From Desulfovibrio sp. (GTDB taxonomy: Bacteria > Desulfobacterota > Desulfovibrionia > Desulfovibrionales > Desulfovibrionaceae), in the NCBI GenBank assembly GCA_017528345.1, contig JAFXOX010000064.1, forward strand, positions 1-64,000: 64,000 bases of DNA, given 5' to 3'. Below the pieces are notes generated by a model. It was not told the DNA's origin. It saw only the letters and a program-made list of their open reading frames with translations, and did no database searches. A program made the translations under genes and the position numbers. How positions within the stretch are numbered: position 1 is the first letter of the stretch; each line of letters starts with the position of its first letter. Positions 42,393-54,157 of this stretch are shown in pieces.

Positions 42393-44714
42393 ATGTTGAG
42401 CAAGAGTGTCCAGAATGTGCTGCGTGATGCACTTATAGAGGTGCAGAGACGGCGGCATGAGCTTTTGACCGTGGAACATATACTTTTTGCCATGACCAAC
42501 AGTATGAAGGGACGCATCATCCTTGAGGGGAGTGGCGCAAGTGTCGCCATGCTGCGTGAACAGCTGGAAGGTTTTTTTCGCCAGGAGATGCAGACGCTTG
42601 AACAGCCTCAGTCCTTTGAGGTGACGCAGACTGTCAGCGTCCAGCGTGTCCTGGAGAGAGCGCTTGCCCACATCCATTCTGCGGGCAAGGATACCGTAGA
42701 GATCGGCGATCTGCTCGTCTCCATTATGGAAGAAGAAGGTTATGCTGAGTATTTTCTTAAACGTCAGGGTGTCGAACGCCTGGACGTGCTGACCTTTATT
42801 TCACATGGTCTGGACAGTGAACGTGAAGATGGGGATGGCTCAGAGCAGGCGCAAAATGGCGATAAGGAGACCTCCGAAAAGGATGCTCTTGAAAAATATG
42901 CTCAGGAGCTGACAGAACGAGCCAGAGAAGGCAAAATCGATCCTCTTATTGGCCGGGATAAAGAACTTGATCGCACCATTGAGGTCCTGCTCAGGCGACG
43001 CAAGAATAATCCGCTCTATGTGGGTGAGCCTGGCGTGGGCAAGACAGCCATGGTTGAAGGTCTGGCCTTACGTATTGTTGAGGGCAAGGTGCCGCCGATG
43101 TTTTTGAAGACGCGTATCTATGCCCTTGATATGGGTATCCTTCTGGCTGGCACCAAGTACCGGGGAGATTTTGAATCTCGACTCAAGGGCGTTGTGGAAC
43201 AGATCAAGAAAATTCCTGACGCCATCCTTTTTATTGATGAGCTGCACACTCTGGTTGGGGCCGGTGCCATTTCAGGTGGCTCCATGGACGCCGCCAATCT
43301 CCTGAAGCCAGCTCTGGCGAGCGGAGAGATCCGCTGTATTGGCTCCACAACCTATGAGGAATTTCGCAATCATCTCGAAAAAGATCGTGCTCTGGCCAGA
43401 CGTTTTCAGAAAATTGATCTGCACGAGCCAAGTACTGACGACTGTATTGCTATTCTCAAAGGTGTTCAGGCCAAATATGCCAAATTCCATCATGTCAGCT
43501 ATTCCCTGCCTGTGCTCAAAGCCATCGTTGATCTCTCCACACGCCATGTGCGCGACCGCCTTTTGCCTGACAAGGCCATAGATGTGCTCGACGAGGTCGG
43601 TGCTTTTGTCCACCTCAAGTATGCCAGTGAAAAAGGCAAGGCCGAGGATCAGGCGGAAAAACCTGTACGAGTCAATGACGTAGAGCGCATTGTGGCGCGT
43701 ATGGCTAATATTCCTGTGAGAAGCGTGAGCGGTCAGGAAGAACAGCGTTTAGCCAATCTGGAAAAGGATCTTAAGGCCCAGGTCTTTGGGCAGGATGAGG
43801 CCGTTGAAATCACTGTCCGCGCCATTTTGCGTTCACGGGCAGGTTTGAGTGTTGATCAGCGGCCTGCTGGCTCCTTCCTTTTCTATGGCCCGACAGGTGT
43901 GGGGAAAACCGAAATCGCCCGTAGTCTTGCCAAAATCATGGGAGTGGATTTCCTGCGCTTTGACATGAGCGAATATATGGAAAAGCACTCCGTTTCCCGG
44001 CTCGTGGGAAGCCCTCCCGGTTATGTGGGGTTCGATCAGGGGGGACTTTTGACCGAAGCTGTGCGTAAGGCTCCGTATTCGGTGGTTTTGCTTGATGAGC
44101 TGGAAAAAGCCCATCCTGATATCTTCAATATCCTTCTGCAGGTCATGGACTATGGAACTCTGACGGATAATACCGGACGCAAGACCGACTTTTCCCATGT
44201 TATTCTGATCATGACTTCCAATGCCGGCGCTTTTGAGATGAGCAAGCGTTCCCTTGGTTTCAGTCAGAATGCCTACGAGGATTCAGCCAAAAAAGCTCTG
44301 CATGCCGTGGAGCAGCTCTTTTCACCAGAATTTCGGAACCGTCTGGATGCCCTTGTACCTTTCCACAATCTCACCCAGGAAATGATGTTGTCTATTGTGG
44401 ATAAATTCCTCAAAGAGATGCATAAGCCTCTGCACGTCCGCCATGTGACCTTAAAGGTAGATGACGATGCGCGCCAGTGGCTTGCCAAAAAAGGCTATGA
44501 TCCAGCCATGGGAGCACGCCCCTTGCGCCGTTTGATCAGGGAAAAGGTCGAGGATGCCCTGGCGCAGGAATTGCTTTTTGGAGATTTGAAGAAGGGTGGC
44601 TGTGCCCGTTTCTATGTGGGCAAGGTGCGAGAAGACGAAAAAGGCGAAAAGGACGGAGACCTTTTGCTTGAGGCAAAAGCACAAGTGAAGAAAGAAAAGG
44701 TATTGGCTCCCTGA
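42393..44714 (+). CDS. clpA: ATP-dependent Clp protease ATPase subunit ClpA
   Basis: ClpA unfolds substrates for ClpP. The 773-residue protein has the Clp N-domain, first AAA with GEPGVGKTAMVEG and [14 protein letters not shown], no long middle coiled coil (unlike ClpB), and second AAA with [13 protein letters not shown] and DELEKAHPDIFN. ClpS upstream and Aat downstream form a classical N-degron module. The aat start overlaps the stop by 1 nt. No clpP lies nearby. Confidence 0.96.
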   Translation: MLSKSVQNVLRDALIEVQRRRHELLTVEHILFAMTNSMKGRIILEGSGASVAMLREQLEGFFRQEMQTLEQPQSFEVTQTVSVQRVLERALAHIHSAGKDTVEIGDLLVSIMEEEGYAEYFLKRQGVERLDVLTFISHGLDSEREDGDGSEQAQNGDKETSEKDALEKYAQELTERAREGKIDPLIGRDKELDRTIEVLLRRRKNNPLYVGEPGVGKTAMVEGLALRIVEGKVPPMFLKTRIYALDMGILLAGTKYRGDFESRLKGVVEQIKKIPDAILFIDELHTLVGAGAISGGSMDAANLLKPALASGEIRCIGSTTYEEFRNHLEKDRALARRFQKIDLHEPSTDDCIAILKGVQAKYAKFHHVSYSLPVLKAIVDLSTRHVRDRLLPDKAIDVLDEVGAFVHLKYASEKGKAEDQAEKPVRVNDVERIVARMANIPVRSVSGQEEQRLANLEKDLKAQVFGQDEAVEITVRAILRSRAGLSVDQRPAGSFLFYGPTGVGKTEIARSLAKIMGVDFLRFDMSEYMEKHSVSRLVGSPPGYVGFDQGGLLTEAVRKAPYSVVLLDELEKAHPDIFNILLQVMDYGTLTDNTGRKTDFSHVILIMTSNAGAFEMSKRSLGFSQNAYEDSAKKALHAVEQLFSPEFRNRLDALVPFHNLTQEMMLSIVDKFLKEMHKPLHVRHVTLKVDDDARQWLAKKGYDPAMGARPLRRLIREKVEDALAQELLFGDLKKGGCARFYVGKVREDEKGEKDGDLLLEAKAQVKKEKVLAP

Positions 44715-45466
44715 TGGCCGGCCCGCTCAGTGCTGAGCTCATAGCCAGGCGTAGGTCTGAATTTCCGCCCATGTCCTATGCTGACAAAAATGGTCTGCTC
44801 TGTTTCGGCGGTGATCTTAGTCCAGAACGGCTACTTGCCGCCTACAGCCTGGGACTTTTTCCCTGGTATGATGATGCCCACCCCATTCTCTGGTGGTCTC
44901 TCAATCCCCGTTGCGTGCTTCTGCCTGGCGCCTTTCATTTGCCACAGCGAGCAAAGCGCTATTTACGGAAGGACCCCTTTGAACTGACCTGGGACAGGTC
45001 CTTTGCCCAGGTGATCCGCGCCTGCGCAGCACCGCGCGGGCGGGAGACCTCAACCTGGCTGATCGACGAGATGCAGGAAGCCTATCTTACTCTGCACCGC
45101 CTGGGCTTTGCCCATTCCTTGGAGGCTTGGCGCAACGGAGAACTTCTGGGCGGGCTCTATGGTATTGGACTTGGACAGGCCTTTTTCGGGGAATCCATGT
45201 TTCATTTGGCTTCGGAAGCCTCGAGAGCAGCTTTGGACGGCCTGGTTAAGCTGCTCAGGCTTCGCGGTGTCATCCTGCTTGACTGCCAGCAGGCATCGCC
45301 GCACATGTTGGCCATGGGGGCCACCTTGCTTCCCAGACGCTCCTTTGAAGCGAGGCTGCGTAAGGCAGGACTTGGACCTGGCGATATCGACTGTGATTTC
45401 AGTCCCTGGATGGAAAACTACGAGTGGTCAGCGGCAAGCTCCGACTGGAGCTCAAAGTCAAAATAG
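44714..45466 (+). CDS. aat: Leucyl/phenylalanyl-tRNA--protein transferase
   Basis: Aat attaches Leu or Phe to N-terminal Lys/Arg to make N-degrons for ClpS-ClpAP. The 250-residue protein contains the family segments YSLGLFPWYDDAHPILWWS and NPRCVLLPGAFHLPQ, then LGGLYGIGLGQAFFGESMFH. The start overlaps the clpA stop. It overlaps the opposite-strand gene at 45418 by 49 bp at its 3' end. Confidence 0.95.
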   Translation: MAGPLSAELIARRRSEFPPMSYADKNGLLCFGGDLSPERLLAAYSLGLFPWYDDAHPILWWSLNPRCVLLPGAFHLPQRAKRYLRKDPFELTWDRSFAQVIRACAAPRGRETSTWLIDEMQEAYLTLHRLGFAHSLEAWRNGELLGGLYGIGLGQAFFGESMFHLASEASRAALDGLVKLLRLRGVILLDCQQASPHMLAMGATLLPRRSFEARLRKAGLGPGDIDCDFSPWMENYEWSAASSDWSSKSK

Positions 45467-45918
45467 GCGCGCACGGCAAAGGGCAGAGGATATTGTTCGG
45501 CCTGGTCAAAGCAGATAAAGCCTGAATCCTTGCCTACAGGCAGGCGTCCCAGAGGGCCTGTACCCAGGGGAACAGGAATGTCCACGGGCGCGACAATCAC
45601 CTTTTCTACGAGATCTCCATAGCGCTTTTCCAAATAGGGGAGAAACTGTTCCACTTCCGCACCTGTAAAATTCTCCAGCAGAAAGCGTAAGGCGTTTTCT
45701 TCTGTTGCACCTTGCAGAACCTCCGGCGGTACATCGGGGTCCGGGCCGCCCACAAGCTGCAAACCCTGCAAGGCGGCTAGTTCTTCGTCACTTGCTCCGT
45801 GACGGAACAGCGTGATTTCAAGATGCTGGCAGCCCTTGAAATTTTTGAGTACTGCATCAATGCCGTAGATCCTTGGAAATGTCGTTTCCCCGTCGGCTTT
45901 GGTAAAAGCTATCTCCAT
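45418..45918 (-). CDS. Conserved hypothetical protein
   Basis: A 166-residue protein with no family I recognise. It is acidic and mostly polar, with LEITLFRHGASDEELAALQ, EENALRFLLENFTGAEVEQF and FICFDQAEQYPLPFAVRAY. The open frame extends to an ATG at 46017 that overlaps the uvrB start codon. I chose ATG at 45918 because GGGAG lies 6 nt before it; this leaves about 97 bp for divergent promoters. Its 3' end overlaps aat antisense by 49 bp. Confidence 0.6.
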   Translation of the reverse strand: MEIAFTKADGETTFPRIYGIDAVLKNFKGCQHLEITLFRHGASDEELAALQGLQLVGGPDPDVPPEVLQGATEENALRFLLENFTGAEVEQFLPYLEKRYGDLVEKVIVAPVDIPVPLGTGPLGRLPVGKDSGFICFDQAEQYPLPFAVRAYFDFELQSELAADHS

Positions 45919-46015
45919 GCCCATCTCCCTTAGTTTTGCATTGTCCAGACTATAGACAAGGTGACTTCTTCCTGCAAGCCCCTGCAGGGCGTTCCTCGCA
46001 ATCTGCGGAAATTCC

Positions 46016-48025
46016 ATGACCCAAGAGATGCCTTTTAATCTTGTTAGCTCTCATCAGCCCACAGGCGATCAGCCCGAGGCCATTGCTGACATTGTGCAAA
46101 ATCTCACAGGTGGCGTACCTGCACAAGTTCTTCTGGGAGTCACAGGCTCAGGTAAGACGTTTACCATGGCCAATGTGATTTGCGCCATGAATCGACCAAC
46201 ACTGGTCCTAGCTCCCAATAAGACCCTTGCAGCTCAGCTCTACAGCGAATTTCGAGAGCTTTTTCCCCACAATGCCGTGGAGTATTTTGTCAGTTACTAC
46301 GATTACTATCAGCCAGAAGCCTACGTACCTGCCTCTGACACCTATATCGAAAAAGATTCCTCGATCAACGACAATATTGATAAACTGCGCCATGCAGCAA
46401 CCCACGCGCTGCTTACACGCCGCGACGTGATCATTGTGGCGTCAGTCTCCTGTATTTACGGCCTTGGCTCGCCAGAGTTCTATGCAAAAATGGTCGTGCC
46501 GGTGGAAGCTGGTCAGATTGTACCCATGGATTCCCTGATGCGGCGGCTCGTCGAAATTCACTATGAGCGCAATGATTATGACTTTCACCGTGGTACTTTT
46601 CGACTGCGTGGTGATGCCCTTGAGATTATTCCTGCCTATGAACACGAGCAGGCCCTGCGCTTGGAATTTTTCGGTGACGAGCTGGAAAGCCTGAAAGAGA
46701 TTGATCCTTTGACAGGCAAGGTCCTGGCTGAGATTTCCAAAACCGTGATTTATCCGGCCAGCCACTTTGTCAGTGCCAGTGATAATCTGCACCGTGCTTG
46801 CCAGGATATCCGCGAAGAGCTGGCAGAGCAGTTGCGCTTTTTTGAAGGGGAAAACAAACTCGTAGAGGCCCAGCGCCTTGAGCAGCGCACGCAGCTTGAT
46901 CTGGAAATGATCGAGGAACTTGGCTATTGTAATGGCATAGAAAATTATACTCGCCATCTCGACGGTCGCAGGGCAGGAGAGCCACCGGCCTGTTTGCTCA
47001 ACTATTTTCCTGATGACTTTCTGCTCTTTATTGATGAAAGCCATATCACCGTGCCTCAGCTTGGGGGTATGTTTCGCGGAGACCGTTCGCGCAAGGAAAC
47101 CCTTGTGCGCTATGGTTTTCGTCTGCCTTCTGCCCTTGATAATCGCCCCCTGCGCTTTGAGGAATTTCGCAAACTCATTCATCAGGTGGTCTACGTTTCA
47201 GCCACACCAGGGCCCTATGAGCTTGAACAGTCGGAAGGCAGTGTCATAGAACAGATTATCCGACCCACCGGTCTGCTTGACCCAGAAGTTGAGGTCAGAC
47301 CTGTCCAGGGGCAGATGGATGACTTGCTTTCTGAGTGCAAGGCTGTGATTGCCGCCGGCGAGCGGGTGCTTGTGACAACGTTGACCAAGCGCATGGCCGA
47401 AGATCTGACTGAATACTGTTTAGCGATGGGAGTGCAGGCGCGCTATCTGCATTCGGATATTGAGACTCTTGAGCGTCTTGCCATTATTCGTTCTCTGCGT
47501 CTTGGAGAGTTTGACGTGCTTGTGGGGATCAACCTCCTGCGCGAGGGCCTGGATATTCCGGAAGTTCGTCTGGTCTGCATTCTCGATGCCGACAAGGAAG
47601 GCTTTTTGCGTTCCCAGGGTGCGCTGATTCAGACGTTCGGACGGGCAGCGCGTAACGCCCACGGCCGTGTCCTGCTCTATGCCGACACTATCACCGCTTC
47701 CATGCATAAGGCTATGGAGGAAACAGCCAGGCGTCGGCAAAAACAGCTTGCGTATAACGAGGCTCATCATATTGTGCCCAAGAGCACAACCAAAAGTTTA
47801 GCGTCACCGTTGGATTCTCTTTACGGTGAAGCCAAGACCAGAGGTCGGGGTAAGAAGGCCGCAGCGCTTGATGACGTTCCTGAGACAGTTGCCGATTGCA
47901 CGAGACAGATTGCCGAACTTGAGCGCAGGATGCGTGCTTTAGCCAAAGACCTGGAATTTGAGGCCGCAGCTGAGGTCCGTGACCGTATTGCCTGGCTGAG
48001 AGAGCATCTGCTGCATCTGAGCTAA
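46016..48025 (+). CDS. uvrB: Excinuclease ABC subunit B
   Basis: UvrB is the damage-verification helicase of nucleotide-excision repair. The 669-residue protein has Walker [16 protein letters not shown], the beta-hairpin [12 protein letters not shown], helicase motifs ([13 protein letters not shown] and [14 protein letters not shown]) and a C-terminal UVR motif ([20 protein letters not shown]). ATG at 46028 ([10 protein letters not shown]) is an alternative start; ribosome-binding sites are weak for both. ligA follows 22 nt later, a DNA-repair pair. Confidence 0.96.
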   Translation: MTQEMPFNLVSSHQPTGDQPEAIADIVQNLTGGVPAQVLLGVTGSGKTFTMANVICAMNRPTLVLAPNKTLAAQLYSEFRELFPHNAVEYFVSYYDYYQPEAYVPASDTYIEKDSSINDNIDKLRHAATHALLTRRDVIIVASVSCIYGLGSPEFYAKMVVPVEAGQIVPMDSLMRRLVEIHYERNDYDFHRGTFRLRGDALEIIPAYEHEQALRLEFFGDELESLKEIDPLTGKVLAEISKTVIYPASHFVSASDNLHRACQDIREELAEQLRFFEGENKLVEAQRLEQRTQLDLEMIEELGYCNGIENYTRHLDGRRAGEPPACLLNYFPDDFLLFIDESHITVPQLGGMFRGDRSRKETLVRYGFRLPSALDNRPLRFEEFRKLIHQVVYVSATPGPYELEQSEGSVIEQIIRPTGLLDPEVEVRPVQGQMDDLLSECKAVIAAGERVLVTTLTKRMAEDLTEYCLAMGVQARYLHSDIETLERLAIIRSLRLGEFDVLVGINLLREGLDIPEVRLVCILDADKEGFLRSQGALIQTFGRAARNAHGRVLLYADTITASMHKAMEETARRRQKQLAYNEAHHIVPKSTTKSLASPLDSLYGEAKTRGRGKKAAALDDVPETVADCTRQIAELERRMRALAKDLEFEAAAEVRDRIAWLREHLLHLS

Positions 48026-50119
<2,094 letters not shown>

Positions 50120-50401
50120 AGCCTAGTTTCTGCTATGGGGATATAAGCCCGATTTTCTTTGCGGGTTCGATGTGTACAAAGAAGAGAAGCTAGCTTGTAT
50201 TGTATAAGGGATTTCGGTTGCTTGCATCAGTCTCTAGTCTTGAAGCGGTGAGACATCATCCGCTGGGGAGAGGATAGAAGACCAGTTTCTGCTATGGCAG
50301 GAGGGGCATTCCTCAATGAAGCAGAATCCCCGATGCTTTTGCATCGTGGGAGTGTCAATGGCGTGTTCTTGCGTCATTCACTTGAGTGCGGGAGTCTTTG
50401 T
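50120..50401 (+). promoter_or_regulatory. Long dapB leader with a 14-bp direct repeat
   Basis: The 282-nt gap between ligA and dapB has AGTTTCTGCTATGG twice (50125-50138 and 50284-50297). It also has a hairpin CGATGC-TTTT-GCATCG near 50329-50346, and a CCGC/GCGG pairing near 50245-50263. A GGGAG site serves the dapB start. I do not see the lysine riboswitch core. A promoter or attenuator is likely but not localised. Confidence 0.45.
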
Positions 50402-51196
50402 ATGAGTATTTCAGTGGTGGTTGTGGGAGCCAATGGCCGCATGGGCCGAACCATTTGTGATGTGGCGCAGAATTCCTCAGAGTATGTGCTTGTAGGTGGC
50501 GTTGACAGTCCGGCCCATGTGGCGGAACTGTCGTTGCGTATGGTGGGGAAATGTCCTGTGTCGGACAATTTGCCGGATCTGCTGACGCGTGTGCCTGAAA
50601 AGAGTGTGATTATCGATTTTACAGCTCCTGAGGTCAGCTTAGCTTCGGCACGGATAGCGGTTGAGCGCGGTATGGCCTTGGTCATTGGTACAACGGGTCT
50701 GAGCAGCCAGCAGCTTGAGATCTTGCAGAACCTGGCGACCAAGACGCCCATTTTATGGTCGAGCAATATGAGTATCGGCATCAATGTTATGCGCAAAGTT
50801 CTGCCGGAATTGGTCAAGGCGCTTGGACCTGACTACGACATGGAAATCATGGAGATTCATCACAAGCATAAGAAAGACTCTCCCAGCGGCACAGCCCTGA
50901 CTCTGGCAGAAAGTCTGGCTAAGGCCAAAAACTGGGATCTTCAGAATGTCCGTTGCTCAAGTCGCGACGGGCTGATCGGCGAGAGACCACAGCAGCAGAT
51001 CGGTGTGCAGGCCTTGCGTGGCGGAGATGTGGTTGGTGTGCATACCGTTTATTTCATGGGTCCGGGTGAGCGTATCGAAGTGACCCATCATGCGCATTCG
51101 CGTGAAAATTTTGCCAGAGGTGCCTTACGTGCGGCAGCTTGGCTTGTTGATCAGAAGCCTGGCAAACTCTATGGCGTGCAGGATATGCTTGGCTAA
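50402..51196 (+). CDS. dapB: 4-hydroxy-tetrahydrodipicolinate reductase
   Basis: DapB reduces the DapA product in lysine and diaminopimelate synthesis. The 264-residue protein has the NAD(P) motif VVVGANGRMGRTI, the substrate segment EIMEIHHKHKKDSPSGTA with catalytic His and Lys, and SSNMSIGINVM. An open frame extends upstream to 50294, but ATG at 50402 with GGGAG and the family N-terminus are decisive. Convergent with the RluD-CoaE gene. Confidence 0.95.
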   Translation: MSISVVVVGANGRMGRTICDVAQNSSEYVLVGGVDSPAHVAELSLRMVGKCPVSDNLPDLLTRVPEKSVIIDFTAPEVSLASARIAVERGMALVIGTTGLSSQQLEILQNLATKTPILWSSNMSIGINVMRKVLPELVKALGPDYDMEIMEIHHKHKKDSPSGTALTLAESLAKAKNWDLQNVRCSSRDGLIGERPQQQIGVQALRGGDVVGVHTVYFMGPGERIEVTHHAHSRENFARGALRAAAWLVDQKPGKLYGVQDMLG

Positions 51197-51215
51197 TATC
51201 TTTTTTTGCAGGGTG

Positions 51216-52820
51216 TTAAGCGGCCGGTGTTCTTGCATCGGCCGCTTCGTGTTCTGAGAGACCGAGAAGTTTTGTGAGGGTTTGTCGGGTGATCGCGAGG
51301 TCGTTTTGCCGCAGGCTGTTGAGTTTTGCGAGAAGATTTTCAGCCTGTGCTTTGAGGGCTAACGTATCTGCGCTATTGTCGACGGTTAGGTCACAGGCTT
51401 TCGCTTTTTTGGCCTCAGGCCATTGCCAGCTTTCTATAGTGCTTGCCTTGTCCAGACTCCAGCCGCGGTTTTTGGCCAGGCGGGCAAAGCGTTCCCTTTG
51501 AGGGCAGGTGACACAGATACTGAGCAGATCAGGCCTGTTTTGCCAGCCGCATTCAAAGAAAAGTGGTATTTCGGCAAAGGCAACCTCGTGTGAAGCCTGT
51601 TTTGCAAAAAAAGCGTCAAGAGCTGCCTTGACTGTTGCGTGCAACATCTCTTCAAGATCCCGTTTGACAAGGGGGTTCGCCTTAAAGAGGGCAAAAAGAG
51701 CATCGCGTTCTATGTGCCCGTCTACGCTAACGACATCTCTCCCGCCATGATTGCTTAGCCAGCTTGCTACCTGACCGCGCGGAGTGTAGAGCTTTTGAAT
51801 TTCCTGATCAGCACTGAAGACGGCAAATCCCCTTTCTTGAAAGAACTTAGTCAGGCTCGATTTGCCGCTGCCAGGATTGCCTGTGATTACGACCTTTTGC
51901 AGAAGATGCGCGCAGTTCAGGGCTGTGGCATAAAAATCAGCGGGTGGGGCCTTTTGAAAGTGAAGTTCTTCCCCGCTCCAGGGATGGCAGAAGGAAAGCC
52001 TGTAGGCATGGAGCATTTGTCGAGGAGCTTTGGCGGCAATGGGTTTTGGCGCATAGACTTTGTCGCCAAGAAGAGGGTAGCCGAGATTAGCCATGTGAAC
52101 ACGGATCTGATGCGTGCGGCCTGTGTGGATGCGAACACAGATCAGAGATGTCTGTTTGTCAGGTGCCAGCCAGAGACGTCGCCACTGGCTGTGGGCTGTT
52201 TTGCCCCCCTTATTTTCGGGTAGGATAGCCATCTTGATGCGGCTTTGCGGGTCTCGGCCAATGGGGAGCTGGCATTCACCTTCTTCAGGACAGGCGCCGC
52301 TGACCAAGGCAAGATAGTCTTTGGCAATATTGTGCTGGGAAAAAAGCTGACTAAGGGCAAGGCGAGTTTCCTCATCAAGGGCTACAAGCAAGAGCCCACT
52401 TGTATCCTTGTCGAGCCTGTGCACAATGCCAGGTCTGAGTCCCTGCATTGAGGCGAGTGTTGAAAAGTGCGGGAGAAGGCGTTGAATGAGGGTGTCCTTG
52501 GGACATGAAGGACAGGGATGAACAGTCAACCCCGCTGGTTTATTAACAACGCAGAGTCTTTGATCCTCAAAACATATCTCTACGGGTCCTTCTTCGGCCA
52601 CAAGCTGACTCTGACCGTCAGGAAGCCTCAGGCAGATCTCTTGGCCTGTCTTGAGACGGAGGTCTGGCTGCTTTTGGCAGAGGTCTCCGACCTGACACAA
52701 GCCTTGGCGAATGGCCCCTGCGATCTGACTTCGGCTGTGTTGCGGGTTTTTTTCAGCCAAGAAGCGGTCAAGTCTTTTTCCTGTGTCGTGCCCTTCAACC
52801 GTGTAGAAATGCTCAGTCAT
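51216..52820 (-). CDS. RluD-type pseudouridine synthase fused to dephospho-CoA kinase
   Basis: A 534-residue two-domain fusion. Residues 1-60 form an S4 RNA-binding domain. About 80-300 is an RluA/RluD pseudouridine synthase with HRLDKDTSG (catalytic Asp137), and IHTGRTHQIRVHM. From residue 309 the sequence is a dephospho-CoA kinase (CoaE): Walker A TGNPGSGKSSLTKFF, FSADQEIQKLY and EIPLFFECGW. The CoaE half should phosphorylate dephospho-CoA, the last step of CoA synthesis. No stop or frameshift separates the halves. It starts 5 nt after the NlpC/P60 gene on the same strand. Confidence 0.9.
   Translation of the reverse strand: MTEHFYTVEGHDTGKRLDRFLAEKNPQHSRSQIAGAIRQGLCQVGDLCQKQPDLRLKTGQEICLRLPDGQSQLVAEEGPVEICFEDQRLCVVNKPAGLTVHPCPSCPKDTLIQRLLPHFSTLASMQGLRPGIVHRLDKDTSGLLLVALDEETRLALSQLFSQHNIAKDYLALVSGACPEEGECQLPIGRDPQSRIKMAILPENKGGKTAHSQWRRLWLAPDKQTSLICVRIHTGRTHQIRVHMANLGYPLLGDKVYAPKPIAAKAPRQMLHAYRLSFCHPWSGEELHFQKAPPADFYATALNCAHLLQKVVITGNPGSGKSSLTKFFQERGFAVFSADQEIQKLYTPRGQVASWLSNHGGRDVVSVDGHIERDALFALFKANPLVKRDLEEMLHATVKAALDAFFAKQASHEVAFAEIPLFFECGWQNRPDLLSICVTCPQRERFARLAKNRGWSLDKASTIESWQWPEAKKAKACDLTVDNSADTLALKAQAENLLAKLNSLRQNDLAITRQTLTKLLGLSEHEAADARTPAA
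51218..51247 (-). repeat. Twelve-pair inverted repeat between dapB and the RluD-CoaE gene
   Basis: AAGCGGCCGGTG pairs with CATCGGCCGCTT (one G-T) around loop TTCTTG. It overlaps the last codons of the minus-strand gene. A T-run (51201-51207) lies before it on the plus strand, so it is not a classical terminator. It may protect the 3' ends of convergent transcripts. Confidence 0.55.
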
Positions 52821-52825
52821 TGGTA

Positions 52826-54157
52826 TCAGCGTACACCTGGCGTTGAGAGGCTGCGTATCCGATCGACAAAGGAGACCGGCCGATAGAGATTGGGTAGCTC
52901 GGCGCCGGGAGCAATAGAGGTAACCAGGGTTTTGCCGATAATATGTCGGGCATTGTTGTTAGCACCTTCAACGGTGCGGACGCCCCAGACATTGTGTAAA
53001 ATGGCTACTTGCCCTTCGTAGACGCCGATATACATGGTAATGTGACCAGGAAGCCCAATGAGGCTGAGAAAAGGCGTTCCTGTCTGCTGGATAATCTTTT
53101 CCTTTTCTTCTTTGCTCATACCCTCAAGATTTTGGACGACCCCTGTTCGGCCTTGTGCACGACTATTGCGGGGAAGCCAGATGCCGAAGGGAGCCAGAAG
53201 ATCGCGAGTGGTAGCCGAGCAGTCCCTCAGGCCGTACATGCCTCCCCAACCGTAATGTTGTCCAAACATTTCTTTTCCCACACTGGCCACATTGCCTGGT
53301 GTAAGGGGCAGAGGCTTGGGTTGAGCCTGCTGGCGGGAAAGCTTGGTTGTGCGCATGCCGGCCCAGCCATTAGCCTCACGTACGGGATAATAGACCGTTA
53401 GTGAACTTCCGCTTTTTCCGGCAATGGGCAGAAGGGCTCCAATATTGGCAAAAAGATTGGTTGTTAGAGGTGTTTTGTCTTTGATAATGGCCGCTAGATC
53501 GTGGCTTTTCCAGGTGCTGGTAAAGGTTTCATCGACTGGCGCTAAATCATTGGCATCAACCCAGCCGGCTGCCAGTGGTGTTTCTACAAAATACCAACGA
53601 CTGTCAGCCGAACTGTGGGTAATGAAGACCGGCATGCCCACAGTCAACAGTGAGTACTGAAAATCATCAAAAGGATAGCTTTCAGCCTTGGTGATGGCTT
53701 TGTCGTAACGGGGCTCATGTGTTGGAATCTGACGCAGATCCGTATCACGTAAGGTGATGGCCGGCTGGGCCAAGGATGGGTAGCTGCCGACATTGGCATT
53801 GGCCACGATGACATTCCATTCATCCTGGGGCCAGCGTAGACCGCCCAATTTGTACCCGCGTGCTTTGCGAATACAAACCTCTGATTTTTTGGTATTGGCA
53901 CGGCTCATGGACCAGGGACCAAAAAAGATGCTGTTGTGGCGTCTGTCTTGATCAAGCTGCTGCTCTCTATCGATAAGCAGCCTCTTGGCTCCGGCTTTTT
54001 TGGCGTAATAGCTAAGATCTTGGGGAAAATGTTTTTCGTCGGCAATGCGATTGTCGTAGGCTTGGGAGGGCTGAGATGCTGTGTGGTTTTTGCCGCCACA
54101 GCCTGTAAGCGCGAAAAGAAGCAGAAAACAGCAGAAAAGAGCAGATGGTCTATGCAT
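52826..54157 (-). CDS. SH3-domain NlpC/P60 cell-wall hydrolase, lipoprotein
   Basis: A 443-residue lipoprotein (signal MHRPSALFCCFLLLFALTGC, Cys20). An N-terminal segment and two SH3b-like domains (about 100-270) precede a C-terminal NlpC/P60 domain. Catalytic Cys lies in GLRDCSATTRDLL, His in LPGHITMYIG and the third residue likely in AILHNVWG. It should cut peptide cross-links of peptidoglycan, probably gamma-D-Glu-diamino-acid bonds. An orthologue-like protein from D. vulgaris has been structurally solved, as far as I recall. The GAGG ribosome-binding site supports ATG at 54157; the frame continues upstream. Likely cotranscribed with the RluD-CoaE gene. Confidence 0.85.
   Translation of the reverse strand: MHRPSALFCCFLLLFALTGCGGKNHTASQPSQAYDNRIADEKHFPQDLSYYAKKAGAKRLLIDREQQLDQDRRHNSIFFGPWSMSRANTKKSEVCIRKARGYKLGGLRWPQDEWNVIVANANVGSYPSLAQPAITLRDTDLRQIPTHEPRYDKAITKAESYPFDDFQYSLLTVGMPVFITHSSADSRWYFVETPLAAGWVDANDLAPVDETFTSTWKSHDLAAIIKDKTPLTTNLFANIGALLPIAGKSGSSLTVYYPVREANGWAGMRTTKLSRQQAQPKPLPLTPGNVASVGKEMFGQHYGWGGMYGLRDCSATTRDLLAPFGIWLPRNSRAQGRTGVVQNLEGMSKEEKEKIIQQTGTPFLSLIGLPGHITMYIGVYEGQVAILHNVWGVRTVEGANNNARHIIGKTLVTSIAPGAELPNLYRPVSFVDRIRSLSTPGVR

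Noticed and set aside
50120-50401. Lysine riboswitch before dapB
   Set aside because: The conserved core elements are not visible; only repeats and ordinary hairpins are seen.
52821-52860. A further copy of the GGAGG-hairpin leader before the RluD-CoaE gene
   Set aside because: A short CAGC/GCTG pairing exists on the minus strand, but the upstream GGAGG and the internal loop are missing.
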